Assembly (NCBI GenBank): GCA_958296185.1
Contig: CATQIB010000011.1
Coordinates: 40,404 to 104,403, forward strand
Source: an uncultured Mesonia sp.
Lineage (GTDB): Bacteria; Bacteroidota; Bacteroidia; Flavobacteriales; Flavobacteriaceae
Direction of reading: 5' to 3'
Length of the DNA stretch: 64,000 bases
The translations under genes were made by a program, and so were the position numbers. Below, piece by piece: positions 45,472-55,359 of the stretch. The notes below the pieces were generated by a model. That model saw only the letters and a program-made list of their open reading frames with translations, was not told the origin of the DNA and searched no databases. How positions within the stretch are numbered: position 1 is the stretch's first letter; every line of letters begins with the position of its first letter.

Positions 45472-46059
45472 CTAGTTGAAAAATCCTTTTTGTTTTTCTG
45501 CCGAAGGTCTATCCCAAGAATCATCCTCTAGGTAAACATCATTATCTTTAAAATACCCGGTAACTTTTTTACCATCTGTAGTGGTCACGTCAAAAGTGAA
45601 CTCATATTCAGTTGGTCCGTTTTTTAAAACTTCAATAGTTCCTGAGGCTAAAGAACCTATATATTCAGCATCATCTTCATTGGCCCAATAAGTATTGATT
45701 AATAACCTTGAATTAGCAGAGAAAGTACCCGCCGTTTCGTTATCATTGTAGGTGTAGGTACCCAAGGGCAGCTGGTCTGCAACTTCGGTGTATAGCTCAA
45801 AATAAAGCCCAGATACTTTTTCTTGTTCAGGAAGATAAAAACCGCCAGCTTTTATAACATCTGAAGACACGAGTGAGAGGTCAAAATTATTAACTCCACC
45901 AAAGCTACCATAATTTGAAATAATGGCACTTTCTAATTCGTAAGAGGTGCCGTCAACAATCATACGGTCGCTTGTAGAAGCCCCGTCATCATCACTACTA
46001 CACGAAATTAGACCAAAGCTAACACAGAAAATTAACAGTAAAAAATTAATTTTTTTCAT
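45472..46059 (-). CDS. Hypothetical SDDD-type lipoprotein
   Basis: A 195-residue lipoprotein with signal peptide and lipobox LISC (Cys20), followed by SSDDDG. A Cys followed by acidic residues resembles the flavobacterial lipoprotein export signal that takes lipoproteins to the cell surface. The rest is beta-rich, with no domain I recognise. It is monocistronic and the promoter region has a near -7 box (TATATTTA). Function unknown. Confidence 0.75.
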   Translation of the reverse strand: MKKINFLLLIFCVSFGLISCSSDDDGASTSDRMIVDGTSYELESAIISNYGSFGGVNNFDLSLVSSDVIKAGGFYLPEQEKVSGLYFELYTEVADQLPLGTYTYNDNETAGTFSANSRLLINTYWANEDDAEYIGSLASGTIEVLKNGPTEYEFTFDVTTTDGKKVTGYFKDNDVYLEDDSWDRPSAEKQKGFFN

Positions 46060-46188
46060 AATTCTATTAAGTTATTATTAATGCCGTAAATATATAATTT
46101 ATTCGCATAAACATATACTTTTTAAAATATTCCTCATAGTTTTTTTTATTTTATAAACAATGTAATTTAGAATACAATTCGCTTTATG

Positions 46189-46196
46189 TACCTTTG
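46189..46196 (+). promoter_or_regulatory. -7 promoter box of metG
   Basis: TACCTTTG followed by C is an exact -7 match, 20 bases before the ATG. Confidence 0.55.
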
Positions 46197-46216
46197 CAGC
46201 TAAATTTAAGTAGACT

Positions 46217-48274
46217 ATGAGCACACCTAAAAGATATACCATTACCGCAGCTTTGCCCTACACCAACGGTCCTATTCATATAGGTCATTTGGCTGGCGTT
46301 TATGTTCCCGCAGATATTTATGCGCGTTACCTTAAAATGCAGGGTGAAGTCGTGGTGTTTGTTTGTGGTAGCGATGAACACGGAGTGCCCATTACCATAA
46401 AAGCCAAAAAAGAAGGCGTAAGTCCGCAAGACGTGGTCGATAAATACGATGGCATCATAAGAAAATCTTTTCAAGATTTTGGAATTGCATTTGATAATTA
46501 TTCCCGTACCTCGGCCAAAATACATCACGAAACCGCCGCTGCTTTTTTTGAAAAACTTTATAAAGAAGGAAAGTTTATCGAGGAAGTTACCCAACAGTTG
46601 TATGATGATGAAGCGCAACAATTTTTAGCCGATCGTTTTGTCATAGGAACCTGCCCTAAATGTGGAAACGAAGAAAGTTATGGCGACCAGTGTGAGAAAT
46701 GCGGAACTTCGCACAACGCAACCGATTTAATCAACCCTAAATCGGCCATTACCGGTAACGTTCCTGTGCTTAAAGAAACCAAACATTGGTTTTTACCACT
46801 AGATCAATACGAGCCTTGGCTAAAAGAATGGATTCTAGATAGTCATAAAAAAGACTGGAAACCCAATGTTTATGGGCAGTGTAAGTCTTGGATAGACGAT
46901 GGTCTTCGACCAAGAGCGGTTACCCGAGATTTAGATTGGGGAATTCCTGTTCCCGTTGCCGGAGGAGAAGGAAAAGTGCTGTATGTATGGTTTGATGCTC
47001 CTATTGGTTACATTTCGGCTACAAAAGAATGGGCCGCCAGAGAAAACAAAGACTGGGAGCCTTACTGGAAAGATCAAGATACCAAGCTGGTTCATTTTAT
47101 AGGAAAAGACAATATTGTTTTTCACTGTATCATTTTTCCAAGCATGCTTAAAGCCGAAGGAAGTTATATACTTCCCGATAACGTTCCTGCCAATGAATTT
47201 TTAAACCTAGAAGGCAACAAGCTTTCTACCTCTAAAAATTGGGCAGTGTGGTTGCATGAATACTTAGAAGATTTTCCAGGTAAAGAAGATGTTTTGCGCT
47301 ATGTGCTCACAGCTAATGCGCCAGAAACCAAGGATAACGATTTTACTTGGAAAGATTTTCAGCAGCGCAATAACAGTGAATTGGTAGCTATTCTAGGCAA
47401 TTTCATCAATCGGGTAGTGGTGTTAACTCATAAGTACTATGATGCAGAGGTGCCTGAGCCTGGGCAGCTAAATGAAACCGATGAAAATATACTGGCCGAG
47501 TTACGTGCTTATCCTGCCGTTATTGCGAGCTCTATAGAAAAATATAGATTTAGAGAAGCTCAAGCCGAAATGATGAATGTGGCTCGTTTAGGAAATAAAT
47601 ACCTGGCAGATGAAGAACCTTGGAAAACCATTAAAACCGATGAGGCTAGAACAAAAACGGTAATGTATGTAGCATTGCAGGTCGCTGCAGCCCTTTCTAG
47701 TATTTGTCAGCCATTTTTACCATTTACCGCCAAAAAGCTATCGACCATTTTAAATTTAAAAAAGAATATTTCTTGGCCGCAAATCGCTTCCGCGGAAGCG
47801 TTACTAGCGCCCCAACATGTTATTGGTAAAGCTAGTCTTTTATTTGAGAAAATTGAAGACGACGCCATAGCTAAGCAGCTAGAGAAATTAGAGAATACTA
47901 AAAAAATGAACCAAGCCGAGCAAAAAAGTGTAGAGGGGCAAAAAGAAACGGCTACCTTTGAAGATTTCACAAAAATAGATCTACGAGTGGGAACCATTGT
48001 GAGCGCAGAAAAAATGCCAAAAACTAAAAAGCTATTGGTTTTAAAGGTAGACACTGGTCTTGATACCCGCACCATTGTTTCTGGTATTGCAGAACATTTC
48101 TCGCCAGAAGAGGTAGTAGGAAAACAAGTAACGGTTTTGGTAAATCTAGCGCCTAGAAAATTACGCGGTACGCTGAGCGAGGGAATGATTTTAATGACCG
48201 AAAATGCACAGGGAGAACTGGTTTTTGTAAATCCAGATGAGGCTCAAGTTAACAACGGTAGCACTATTGCGTAG
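46217..48274 (+). CDS. metG: Methionine--tRNA ligase
   Basis: The 685-residue class I synthetase has the HIGH motif in [15 protein letters not shown], the zinc-knuckle [18 protein letters not shown], the KMSKS-type loop [12 protein letters not shown] and a C-terminal tRNA-binding (EMAP-II-like) domain starting [21 protein letters not shown]. This is the long dimeric form normal in Bacteroidota. The start ATG is well supported by the -7 box. A 16-bp perfect palindrome lies in the coding region near residue 525. Confidence 0.97.
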   Translation: MSTPKRYTITAALPYTNGPIHIGHLAGVYVPADIYARYLKMQGEVVVFVCGSDEHGVPITIKAKKEGVSPQDVVDKYDGIIRKSFQDFGIAFDNYSRTSAKIHHETAAAFFEKLYKEGKFIEEVTQQLYDDEAQQFLADRFVIGTCPKCGNEESYGDQCEKCGTSHNATDLINPKSAITGNVPVLKETKHWFLPLDQYEPWLKEWILDSHKKDWKPNVYGQCKSWIDDGLRPRAVTRDLDWGIPVPVAGGEGKVLYVWFDAPIGYISATKEWAARENKDWEPYWKDQDTKLVHFIGKDNIVFHCIIFPSMLKAEGSYILPDNVPANEFLNLEGNKLSTSKNWAVWLHEYLEDFPGKEDVLRYVLTANAPETKDNDFTWKDFQQRNNSELVAILGNFINRVVVLTHKYYDAEVPEPGQLNETDENILAELRAYPAVIASSIEKYRFREAQAEMMNVARLGNKYLADEEPWKTIKTDEARTKTVMYVALQVAAALSSICQPFLPFTAKKLSTILNLKKNISWPQIASAEALLAPQHVIGKASLLFEKIEDDAIAKQLEKLENTKKMNQAEQKSVEGQKETATFEDFTKIDLRVGTIVSAEKMPKTKKLLVLKVDTGLDTRTIVSGIAEHFSPEEVVGKQVTVLVNLAPRKLRGTLSEGMILMTENAQGELVFVNPDEAQVNNGSTIA
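47785..47800. repeat. 16-bp perfect palindrome within metG
   Basis: CGCTTCCGCGGAAGCG reads the same on both strands. It is GC-rich compared with the surrounding coding sequence and codes for part of IASAEA in the linker before the C-terminal domain. It is the only such palindrome noticed here. Confidence 0.5.
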
Positions 48275-48291
48275 AATAACCTAAAATTTTA

Positions 48292-48326
48292 AACAAGCCC
48301 CGTTTGTTGTAATCTTGGGGCTTGTT
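48292..48326 (+). terminator. Terminator hairpin after metG
   Basis: AACAAGCCCC (48292-48301) pairs with GGGGCTTGTT (48317-48326) in a 10-bp stem with a 15-base loop. The T tract after it is weak, so it is a probable rather than certain terminator. Confidence 0.6.
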
Positions 48327-48390
48327 ATAATTCGCTACAAAAACTGCTAAATATACAACGTAGTTGCAGGCAATTTTCTATTTTAGCAGT

Positions 48391-50172
48391 ATGCGCCTAT
48401 TTTCAAGTATAATAGCATTCTTATTTGGTTTTACCCTTTGGTCTCAATCTTACCAATTGGGCGAAAACTATTTTGATCAAGGTGAATTTGAAAAAGCCCA
48501 AACGATTTTTGAAAAACTTGTAGCCCAAAACAGCCGAGACTTGCGCAGCGTTCAAAAATTAGTAGCTACTTATCAAGAACTAGAAAAGTATAAGCTGGCA
48601 GAAGACTTGTTGTTGCAGCAAAACAAACCAAAGGTAATTTATCCTAATTTATTGGTTAGTCTAGGGTACAATTATCAATTGCAAGGTAATATTGAAGCGG
48701 CGCAAGAAGCCTTTCAATCGGCAATTGAAAGCGTTTCAAAAAATCAAGGTTATGCTTATAGCGTTGGCAGAATGTTTCAACAATATGCTTTACTAGATTG
48801 GGCTATAAAGACCTATGAAGAGGCTCTAAAACAACGTGCAAACAGCTCGTTTACTATAGAGTTGGCAAGAATTTATGGAGAAAAGGGAAATCTAAATAAA
48901 ATGTTTAGCAGCTACTTAGATTTGCTCGTAGATCAACCCAACTATTTGTTTGCTGTAAAGCGCAACTTTTCAGATTTTATTAGTGAAGACGCCAATAACC
49001 CTGCCAACAAAAAACTACAACAGGCTATACTGGCAAAAAACCAAGAAAAACCTATGCTGGTTTTTAACGAGCTGTTAAGCTGGCTTTATGTGCAACAAAA
49101 TGATTTTCAAAAAGCCTTTGCGCAAGAAAAAGCGCTCTATTTGCGCAGTCAAAAAGATAATATTCAAGGCTTTTTAAACCTGGCGCAGCAAGCCAAAGAT
49201 TCAGCCTACGCCACCTCGCAAGAAATATTAAACTATGTTATAGCGCAAGAAGATCAGATTTACCGCATCTTACAAGCTGAATATTTAAAACTAGCTCTTA
49301 GTGTGAATCGCGCACAACCTGAGGTCACAGCGCAGCTCTTTAATCAAGTGTTTGAAAAGTATAATAGCCTTCCGCTACAAGATTGGTTGGATATTCATTT
49401 GCTTTACGCGGACTATTTATTGAAAACAAAAGCTTATGCAGAAGCTAAAGCGAAATTAGATAACTTGAACCAATTAAATTTAGACAAATTTGCAGCGGGA
49501 CAAGTAAAAATGCGTTTAGGTGATGTAGCGGTTAAAACCGATAAATTTAACCAAGCTTTGATTTATTATTCACAAGTACAGCTTGACTTACCCAATAGTG
49601 CTTTGGCAGAAGAGGCTACATTTAAAATTGCAAAAACCAGTTTTTATCAAGGTGATTTTGAATGGGCAAGTAGGCAACTAAACGTTTTAAAAACAGCTAC
49701 TTCAAAATTTATTGCTAACGATGCATTACAGTTGAGTGTTTTGATTAACACCAATAGCAATGCAGTATTAGACACCACTTTTACAGCTTTAAAGCGTTTC
49801 GCTAAAGCCGATTTATTAGCTTTTCAAGAAAAACCAAATGAAGCCTTAGCGCTTTTAGCAAAGATTTTGCAAGAACACGTGGGTGAAGAAATAGAAGATG
49901 ATGCGTTATTTAAAAAAGCCAGCTTGCTAGAGGATTTGTCAAAATATGAAAAGGCCATAGCAACGTATAAAAGTATCCTAAACCTAACGGAGAAGAGTAT
50001 TTATATAGATGAAAGTCTTTATGCGCTAGCAAGAATTTATGAGCTGAAGTTAAAAGATAAAAATAAGGCCAAAGCTTATTACGAAAAACTGTTGTTTGAG
50101 CATGAAAATAGTATATATTTTAACGAGGCCAGACAAAAATATAGAAAACTAAGAGGCGATTTGATTAAATAA
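48391..50172 (+). CDS. Exported TPR-repeat protein
   Basis: The protein of about 593 residues has a signal peptide (MRLFSSIIAFLFGFTLWSQ) followed by TPR-like helix pairs along its length (GEFEKAQTIFEKLVAQ, GNIEAAQEAFQSAIES, LLDWAIKTYEEALKQR, KFNQALIYYSQVQLDL, KYEKAIATYKSILNL). It is probably periplasmic and a scaffold for protein contacts. I start at MRLFSS, since a longer frame begins at TTG 48364 without signal-peptide character and a near -7 box (TATTTTAG, 48379-48386) lies between the two. Related proteins accompany the next genes in Flavobacteriaceae. Confidence 0.8.
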   Translation: MRLFSSIIAFLFGFTLWSQSYQLGENYFDQGEFEKAQTIFEKLVAQNSRDLRSVQKLVATYQELEKYKLAEDLLLQQNKPKVIYPNLLVSLGYNYQLQGNIEAAQEAFQSAIESVSKNQGYAYSVGRMFQQYALLDWAIKTYEEALKQRANSSFTIELARIYGEKGNLNKMFSSYLDLLVDQPNYLFAVKRNFSDFISEDANNPANKKLQQAILAKNQEKPMLVFNELLSWLYVQQNDFQKAFAQEKALYLRSQKDNIQGFLNLAQQAKDSAYATSQEILNYVIAQEDQIYRILQAEYLKLALSVNRAQPEVTAQLFNQVFEKYNSLPLQDWLDIHLLYADYLLKTKAYAEAKAKLDNLNQLNLDKFAAGQVKMRLGDVAVKTDKFNQALIYYSQVQLDLPNSALAEEATFKIAKTSFYQGDFEWASRQLNVLKTATSKFIANDALQLSVLINTNSNAVLDTTFTALKRFAKADLLAFQEKPNEALALLAKILQEHVGEEIEDDALFKKASLLEDLSKYEKAIATYKSILNLTEKSIYIDESLYALARIYELKLKDKNKAKAYYEKLLFEHENSIYFNEARQKYRKLRGDLIK

Positions 50173-50182
50173 TTTTAATACT

Positions 50183-50491
50183 ATGTTTATATTCAATATT
50201 ACCGTTAATATACAAGAAGATATTCAAGAAGCCTGGGTAGACTGGGTTAAGCATACTTATATGCCGCGAATGCTGAGCTTAGACACGTTCTCTAAAGCGG
50301 TAATGACGCGAGTTTTAGTAGAAGAAGAGATGGGAGGTTATACCTACTCAATTCAGTATACCGCACCAAACAAAACAAAACTAGAATCATTTCGTGTTAA
50401 AAACAGAAATCCGTTTGGCGAAACCCCAATGCTATTTAAAGATAAATTTGTGTACTTTACCACCGAGCTCCACATAATCGATGAACAATGA
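50183..50491 (+). CDS. DUF4286 family protein
   Basis: A 102-residue cytosolic protein of the DUF4286 family, recognised by [31 protein letters not shown] and [18 protein letters not shown]. It looks like a small ferredoxin-like alpha/beta domain with unknown function. It overlaps rsmA by 4 bases, so it is coupled to rRNA methylation gene expression, as it often is in Bacteroidota. Confidence 0.8.
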   Translation: MFIFNITVNIQEDIQEAWVDWVKHTYMPRMLSLDTFSKAVMTRVLVEEEMGGYTYSIQYTAPNKTKLESFRVKNRNPFGETPMLFKDKFVYFTTELHIIDEQ

Positions 50492-51345
50492 AAAAAAAGC
50501 AGCCAAATAGAAAAAAAGGGCAATCACGTGCGCAACATGCGGGGGTAAAAGCCAAAAAACATTTGGGACAACACTTTCTCAAAAGTGAAGAAACAGCCCT
50601 AAAGATTGCTCAAACGCTTGAAGCTGCAAATTATGACTTGGTTGTAGAGATTGGCCCAGGAACAGGGGTCTTAACCAAACATTTGTTAGCGCGCAATTTG
50701 AAGGTATTGGCATTAGAAATTGACAGAGAGTCTATTGCTTATTTAGAAGCAGGCTTTGGCTTAAATCACCCCAATTTACCTCTTCAAAATTTTAGCGTTA
50801 GCGAGCAAGACTTTTTAAAAGCCGATTTAGCCACCTTGAACCAAGGTAAGGAAATGGGTATAACAGGCAATTTTCCTTATAACATATCTACTCAAATTGT
50901 TTTTAAGGTATTAGAGCAACGCCAATTTGTACCCGAATTTTCAGGTATGTTTCAGAAAGAAGTTGCACAACGCATTTGTGCAAAACCCGGTAGCAAGGTG
51001 TATGGTATTTTATCGGTTTTAACACAAGTGTTTTATGAGACGCAATACCTGTTTACCGTGCCTCCAGGGGTATTTAATCCGCCACCCAAAGTAGATAGCG
51101 GCGTCATGCATATGAGTCGAAAAGAAAATCAAGAATTACCCGTTAGTGAAAGCTTATTGTTTAAAGTGGTAAAGCAAGCCTTTCAGCAGAGAAGAAAAAC
51201 CTTGCGTAACAGCCTAAAAAACTTTCAGTTATCAGATACTTTACGTGAAGAAGCTATCTTTAATAAAAGACCAGAGCAATTACATTATACAGAGTTTATA
51301 GAATTAACGCAAAAAATAGCTATAGATGCAGTTTCAAATCAGTAA
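50488..51345 (+). CDS. rsmA: 16S rRNA dimethyladenosine transferase
   Basis: The 285-residue enzyme dimethylates A1518 and A1519 near the 3' end of 16S rRNA (KsgA). It has KKHLGQHFL, the SAM-binding [32 protein letters not shown] (motif IV NxPY) and [17 protein letters not shown]. An N-terminal basic extension of about 25 residues ([15 protein letters not shown]...) precedes the canonical core. It overlaps the DUF4286 gene (ATGA) and mgtE by 20 bases. Confidence 0.95.
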   Translation: MKKKQPNRKKGQSRAQHAGVKAKKHLGQHFLKSEETALKIAQTLEAANYDLVVEIGPGTGVLTKHLLARNLKVLALEIDRESIAYLEAGFGLNHPNLPLQNFSVSEQDFLKADLATLNQGKEMGITGNFPYNISTQIVFKVLEQRQFVPEFSGMFQKEVAQRICAKPGSKVYGILSVLTQVFYETQYLFTVPPGVFNPPPKVDSGVMHMSRKENQELPVSESLLFKVVKQAFQQRRKTLRNSLKNFQLSDTLREEAIFNKRPEQLHYTEFIELTQKIAIDAVSNQ

Positions 51346-52678
51346 AGAATTAATCGCAAGGATAGAAGAGTGGGTGCAGGCGCAAAACAGCGCCGAGCTA
51401 CGCTTGTATCTAGAAGAGCTTCATCACGCAGATATCGCAGAGATATTAGAAGAGTTAGATCTAGATGATGCTACTTATGTGATTAAAATTCTTAATACTG
51501 ATAAAACAGCCGAAGTTTTAATGGAACTCGATGAAGACGATCGAGAAAAAATCCTAAATAACCTTACGGCAGAAGAAATTGCTGGCGAGCTCGAAGAAAT
51601 GGATACCGATGACGCTGCAGATATTGTAGCTGAGCTAGACCAGAATCTAAAAGAAGAGGTTATTGGTCACATCCAAGACGAAGAACACGCCGATAATATT
51701 GTAGAACTTTTACGCTATGATGAAGATTCTGCCGGAGGACTCATGGCTAAAGAGTTAGTAAAAGTCAACGAAAACTGGAGTGTTACAGGCTGTATGAGCG
51801 AAATGCGAGAACAGGCCGAGTATGTAACCCGAGTACACTCCATCTATGTGGTTGATAACAAAGATCGTCTAAAAGGTAGACTTTCTTTAAAAGATCTTTT
51901 AACCGCACCTAGTGACGCCCAGATAAGTGATGTTTATATTGATAAGGTAGATTTTGTTAGTGTGCATACCCCTGGTGATGAAGTGGCTAGAATTATGCAA
52001 AAATATGACCTAGAAGCTATACCTGTGGTAAATGAAATGGGCAAACTAGTAGGTCGTATCACCATTGATGATATGGTTGATTTTATTAAAGAAGAAGCCG
52101 AACGAGATTACCAAATGGCGGCTGGTATCTCCGAAGATGTAGAGTCTAGCAGTAGCATCTGGCAACTCACCCGCGCACGATTGCCCTGGCTTATTTTAGC
52201 CTTGGCAGGCGGATTTATAAGTGTAGAAGTTTTAGGTACTTTTGATAGCGCCATGGAAAAGCATGGCGAGTTATTCTTTTTTGTGCCCTTAATTGCCGCT
52301 ATGGCAGGTAACGTGGGAGTACAATCATCTGCAATTGTTTTGCAAGGCTTGGCCAATAATAGTTTAAGAGGTTCATTGTTGAACAGGCTTTTAAAAGAAA
52401 TTGGTTTAAGTTTATTAAACGGCGCCGTATTAGCCATTTTACTAATTGGTGGCGGAATGCTACTACTTGGTTTAAATTTCGAGTTCGGTCTCACGGTGGG
52501 TATTTCTCTGGTTTCGGTGATTATTACAGCTTCATTAATAGGAACCTTTGTGCCCATTATTTTAGAAAAACAAGGTATAGATCCAGCTATGGCAACCGGT
52601 CCTTTTATAACCACAAGCAATGACATCTGTGGTATTTTAATTTACTTTAGTATTGCTAAACTTATATTAGGCTTTTAA
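51326..52678 (+). CDS. mgtE: Magnesium transporter MgtE
   Basis: A 450-residue Mg2+ channel/transporter with the N-terminal superhelical domain (about 1-130, [15 protein letters not shown]), a tandem CBS pair (about 145-265, [51 protein letters not shown]) and five membrane helices with [20 protein letters not shown] and [11 protein letters not shown] (the Asp of the pore). The start overlaps the rsmA end by 20 bases. Mg2+ bound between the cytosolic domains closes the pore. Confidence 0.95.
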   Translation: MQFQISKELIARIEEWVQAQNSAELRLYLEELHHADIAEILEELDLDDATYVIKILNTDKTAEVLMELDEDDREKILNNLTAEEIAGELEEMDTDDAADIVAELDQNLKEEVIGHIQDEEHADNIVELLRYDEDSAGGLMAKELVKVNENWSVTGCMSEMREQAEYVTRVHSIYVVDNKDRLKGRLSLKDLLTAPSDAQISDVYIDKVDFVSVHTPGDEVARIMQKYDLEAIPVVNEMGKLVGRITIDDMVDFIKEEAERDYQMAAGISEDVESSSSIWQLTRARLPWLILALAGGFISVEVLGTFDSAMEKHGELFFFVPLIAAMAGNVGVQSSAIVLQGLANNSLRGSLLNRLLKEIGLSLLNGAVLAILLIGGGMLLLGLNFEFGLTVGISLVSVIITASLIGTFVPIILEKQGIDPAMATGPFITTSNDICGILIYFSIAKLILGF

Positions 52679-52685
52679 ATATTTC

Positions 52686-52697
52686 CTTTACGGATTT
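52686..52697 (+). repeat. Copy of dispersed 12-mer CTTTACGGATTT
   Basis: An intergenic exact copy between mgtE and the thioesterase gene, 29 bases before the ATG. See the copies at 18, 9127, 11482 and 38958. Confidence 0.4.
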
Positions 52698-52725
52698 AAA
52701 ACTGCTCTAAAAACTAATTGAGACT

Positions 52726-53124
52726 ATGAAACCCATACCATTTTATGATACCCTTCTGGTAAAAAGCGATGTGATAGACAGTTTGAACCATGTAAATAAT
52801 GTGGCTTACCTTCAATGGGTGCAAGATGTTGGCGAGAAACATTGGAAGGCCACGGCGCCCAAGACTATTCAAGAGCATTATGGTTGGGTTGTGCTTAATC
52901 ATTATATAGAGTATAAAAAACCCGCCTTCTTGGGAGAGGAGATCTACCTAAAAACTTGGATAGCTAATTATGAGGGGGTAAAAAGTGAAAGGCGAACAGA
53001 AATTTATGCTAAAAAAGATATGGTTTTATTGGCCCAAGCCAAAACCCTCTGGTGCCTTATAGATTTAAAGAAACAAAAGCCACAACGCATAATAGACAGT
53101 ATAACGCAACCTTTTTTTGATTAA
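52726..53124 (+). CDS. Acyl-CoA thioesterase (hotdog fold)
   Basis: A 132-residue hotdog protein of the YbgC/4HBT type. DVIDSLNHVNNVAYLQWVQDVGEKHW carries the catalytic Asn-His region (NHVNN) and the central helix, followed by EYKKPAFLGEEIYLKTWI. It hydrolyses an acyl-CoA thioester of unknown chain length. It ends two bases before the dehydrogenase gene, so both may share a transcript. Confidence 0.85.
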   Translation: MKPIPFYDTLLVKSDVIDSLNHVNNVAYLQWVQDVGEKHWKATAPKTIQEHYGWVVLNHYIEYKKPAFLGEEIYLKTWIANYEGVKSERRTEIYAKKDMVLLAQAKTLWCLIDLKKQKPQRIIDSITQPFFD

Positions 53125-53126
53125 TT

Positions 53127-54068
53127 ATGTATAAAGTTTTACACATAGACCGCAACCACCCTATTTTGATTGCCGAATTAAATGCCCATGGTTTTACAAA
53201 TCACGAAGACTATGATTCACCAAAGCATAGTATTCAAGAAAATATTGCGCAATATGATGGTATTATTATTCGAAGCAGATTTAGTCTTGATGAAGCATTT
53301 TTAGAGCAAGCTAAAAATTTAAAATTTATTGGCAGATTAGGAGCTGGCTTAGAAAATATAGATGTAGCTTATGCTGAAAAAAAAGGAATTAGGTTGTTTT
53401 CGGCCCCTGAAGGAAATCGAAACGCGGTGGGAGAGCACGCTTTGGGTATGTTGTTGAGTTTATTCAACCATTTAAATAGAGTAGACGTTCAAGTGCGTCA
53501 AGGAATATGGAAACGAGAAGCCAATAGAGGAATCGAGCTAGAAGGGAAAACAGTGGGTATAATTGGTTACGGAAACATGGGAAAGGCTTTCGCTAAAAAG
53601 CTAAGCGGTTTTGATTGTGAGGTGATTTTCTACGATATCCAATCTGGTTTATCAGACGAGTTTGCTGCTGAGGTTAGTTTAGAGGAATTGCAAAGTAAAG
53701 CTCAGGTTCTAAGTTTGCACACCCCGTTAACCGCTAGTACAAAAAATATGGTTGATGCTGCATTTATTCAGAAATTTCAGAATCCGTTTTGGTTGATAAA
53801 TACCGCAAGGGGTAAATCTGTAGTTACAGAAGATTTAGTCGAGGCCTTAAAATCGGGAAAAATTCTAGGAGCAGGTTTAGATGTATTAGAATATGAAAAA
53901 TCTTCTTTCGAAAATTTTTTCAATGAAGAGGAACAGCTGCCCGAAGCTTTTCAATACCTTATCCAAGCAGATCAAGTTTTATTGAGTCCGCATATCGCAG
54001 GCTGGACACTTGAAAGCAAGCTTAAACTGGCACAAGTTATAGCGAATAAAATAATAGCCAATTTTTAA
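53127..54068 (+). CDS. D-2-hydroxyacid dehydrogenase
   Basis: The 313-residue NAD-dependent enzyme has GRLGAGLENID, the Rossmann motif VGIIGYGNMGKAF (GxGxxG), the catalytic Arg in INTARGKSVV, Glu in GLDVLEYEKSSFEN and His in LLSPHIAGWT. It resembles phosphoglycerate dehydrogenase (SerA) without the regulatory ACT domain, so it may act in serine synthesis or on another 2-hydroxyacid. The substrate is not fixed by the sequence. It follows the thioesterase gene closely and precedes an interrupted DUF1801 gene. Confidence 0.88.
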   Translation: MYKVLHIDRNHPILIAELNAHGFTNHEDYDSPKHSIQENIAQYDGIIIRSRFSLDEAFLEQAKNLKFIGRLGAGLENIDVAYAEKKGIRLFSAPEGNRNAVGEHALGMLLSLFNHLNRVDVQVRQGIWKREANRGIELEGKTVGIIGYGNMGKAFAKKLSGFDCEVIFYDIQSGLSDEFAAEVSLEELQSKAQVLSLHTPLTASTKNMVDAAFIQKFQNPFWLINTARGKSVVTEDLVEALKSGKILGAGLDVLEYEKSSFENFFNEEEQLPEAFQYLIQADQVLLSPHIAGWTLESKLKLAQVIANKIIANF

Positions 54069-54104
54069 CAAAAGAATTAGGATAAAAATTTATAATAGAT
54101 AATT

Positions 54105-54560
54105 ATGGGCACTAAGGCAGAAACACCAGAGGCTTATATAAAAAAAGCCCCTGAAGAGAGGCATGAAGCCTTAAAAAAACTTCGGCAGGTAATTAATGAT
54201 AATTTACCAAAGGGCTTTGAGGAAGGTATGCAATATGGTATGATAGGATATTATGTGCCGCACAGCATTTATCCAGATGGGTAACATTGTAATCCAAAAG
54301 AACCGCTTCCTTTTCTAAGTTTCGCTTCACAAAAAAACTCCATCAACCTCTATCATTCTGGGATTTATGCAAAAGAATCTTTAAAAGACTGGTTTGTTGG
54401 TGAGTATGGCAAGTATGTAAAAACTAAACTAGATATGGGTAAAAGTTGCATACGATTTAAAAAGCTAAAGCAGATTCCATTTGGTTTAATCGCAGAGTTG
54501 ACACAAAAAATTACAGTGAATGAATGGATAGCTCTATACGAAGAAAATATAAAAAAGTAA
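54105..54560 (+). pseudogene. DUF1801 protein, interrupted by a nonsense codon
   Basis: The frame opens with MGTKAETPEAYIKKAPEERHEAL and runs on through FLSFASQKNSINLYHSG and DMGKSCIRFKKLKQIPFGLIAELT to a stop at codon 152, a normal DUF1801 length. Codon 60 is TAA (54282-54284), in the motif DG-stop-HCNPKEPLPF, where family members as I recall have Tyr (YHCNPKEPLPF). A single change TAT or TAC to TAA therefore splits the gene. It could be a real pseudogene or a sequence error. It occupies the otherwise empty space after the dehydrogenase gene. Confidence 0.85.
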
Positions 54561-54588
54561 AAGCAGTCTGGTTTAAGACTGCTTTTAC
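54557..54588. terminator. Bidirectional terminator after the DUF1801 pseudogene
   Basis: GTAAAAGCAGTCT (54557-54569), a 6-base loop, and AGACTGCTTTTAC (54576-54588) make a 13-bp perfect stem, with T-rich flank. It overlaps the pseudogene stop codon and also faces the converging oxidoreductase gene. Confidence 0.8.
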
Positions 54589-54613
54589 AATAATATTAAA
54601 CTTAATGCTTTTT

Positions 54614-55267
54614 TTAAGCGTAATCAACTTGTTCTAAGGCTAATGGAGTCGCTAATTCTCCGTTTAGAATTTCAAAGGTTTTATTTTTTAGCATATTAGG
54701 AGGCAAGCTGTCCACTAAAACTTGCGCCACGTCTTTTCGTGAAATTTCGCCGTATTGGTTTAATTTCTTTTCCGCCTTAATTTTATTGGTTTTCTCAGCA
54801 TCGGTAAGTGCTCCTGGTCTTACAATGGTATATTCTAAGAAGCTAGCTTGTAGATGCTCATCAGCCTTTTGCTTTGCATTAAGATAATGTTCTAGCTCTT
54901 TATTTTGTTCTGGATTATCGGCACCCATAGAGCTTAACATCACGAATTTTCTTACTCCCGCGGCTTTAGCTCTATCGATAAGATTTATGGCGCCATTTTG
55001 ATCTACTGCTGTTGTCTTATCTTTTCCTGTATTGCTTCCAGAACCGGCTGCAAAAATAACCCGATCTATTTCTTGTACGGCTGGTTCTAGATCGCCTTCT
55101 AAATCTCCTAAACGGGTTTCCACCTGCATACCATCAAAAAATGCTTGTTGTTCTTGCTTTCTTATTAATGCAATGGGCGAATAATCTTGATGATTTTTTA
55201 ATAAAGCAACAATCTCTCTTCCTGTTTTTCCGTTAGCTCCTGCTACTAAAACTTTTTCTTGTTTCAT
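54614..55267 (-). CDS. NAD(P)-binding SDR-like oxidoreductase (YwnB/NmrA type)
   Basis: A 217-residue atypical SDR with the Rossmann start VLVAGANGKTGREIVALL and VKRVIFAAGS-type segments (DRVIFAAGSGSNTGKDKT), then KFVMLSSMGADNP, the atypical SDR Ser-x-x-x-Tyr region and YTIVRPGALTD. Such enzymes are similar to YwnB/YtfG-like NAD(P)-binding proteins with quinone or stress-linked roles. Substrate unknown. Monocistronic leftward gene. Confidence 0.82.
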   Translation of the reverse strand: MKQEKVLVAGANGKTGREIVALLKNHQDYSPIALIRKQEQQAFFDGMQVETRLGDLEGDLEPAVQEIDRVIFAAGSGSNTGKDKTTAVDQNGAINLIDRAKAAGVRKFVMLSSMGADNPEQNKELEHYLNAKQKADEHLQASFLEYTIVRPGALTDAEKTNKIKAEKKLNQYGEISRKDVAQVLVDSLPPNMLKNKTFEILNGELATPLALEQVDYA

Positions 55268-55334
55268 TTCTTTTTTTTATTTAAATGTAGCAAGAAACGC
55301 ACGTAATTGTATTAATATTTATTTAAATAACAAG

Positions 55335-55356
55335 GCTTTAACAAATAAGTTAAAGC
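55335..55356. terminator. Possible terminator of the PH-domain pseudogene
   Basis: GCTTTAAC (55335-55342) pairs with GTTAAAGC (55349-55356) over a 6-base loop, just after the pseudogene stop. No strong T run follows, so support is weak. Confidence 0.35.
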
Positions 55357-55359
55357 ATG

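Noticed and set aside
46184-46621. 145-codon minus-strand frame opposite metG
   Set aside because: It covers the metG promoter and start on the other strand; composition is a shadow of metG.
52108-52626. 172-codon minus-strand frame inside mgtE
   Set aside because: It lies fully opposite a well-supported gene and has no independent motif.
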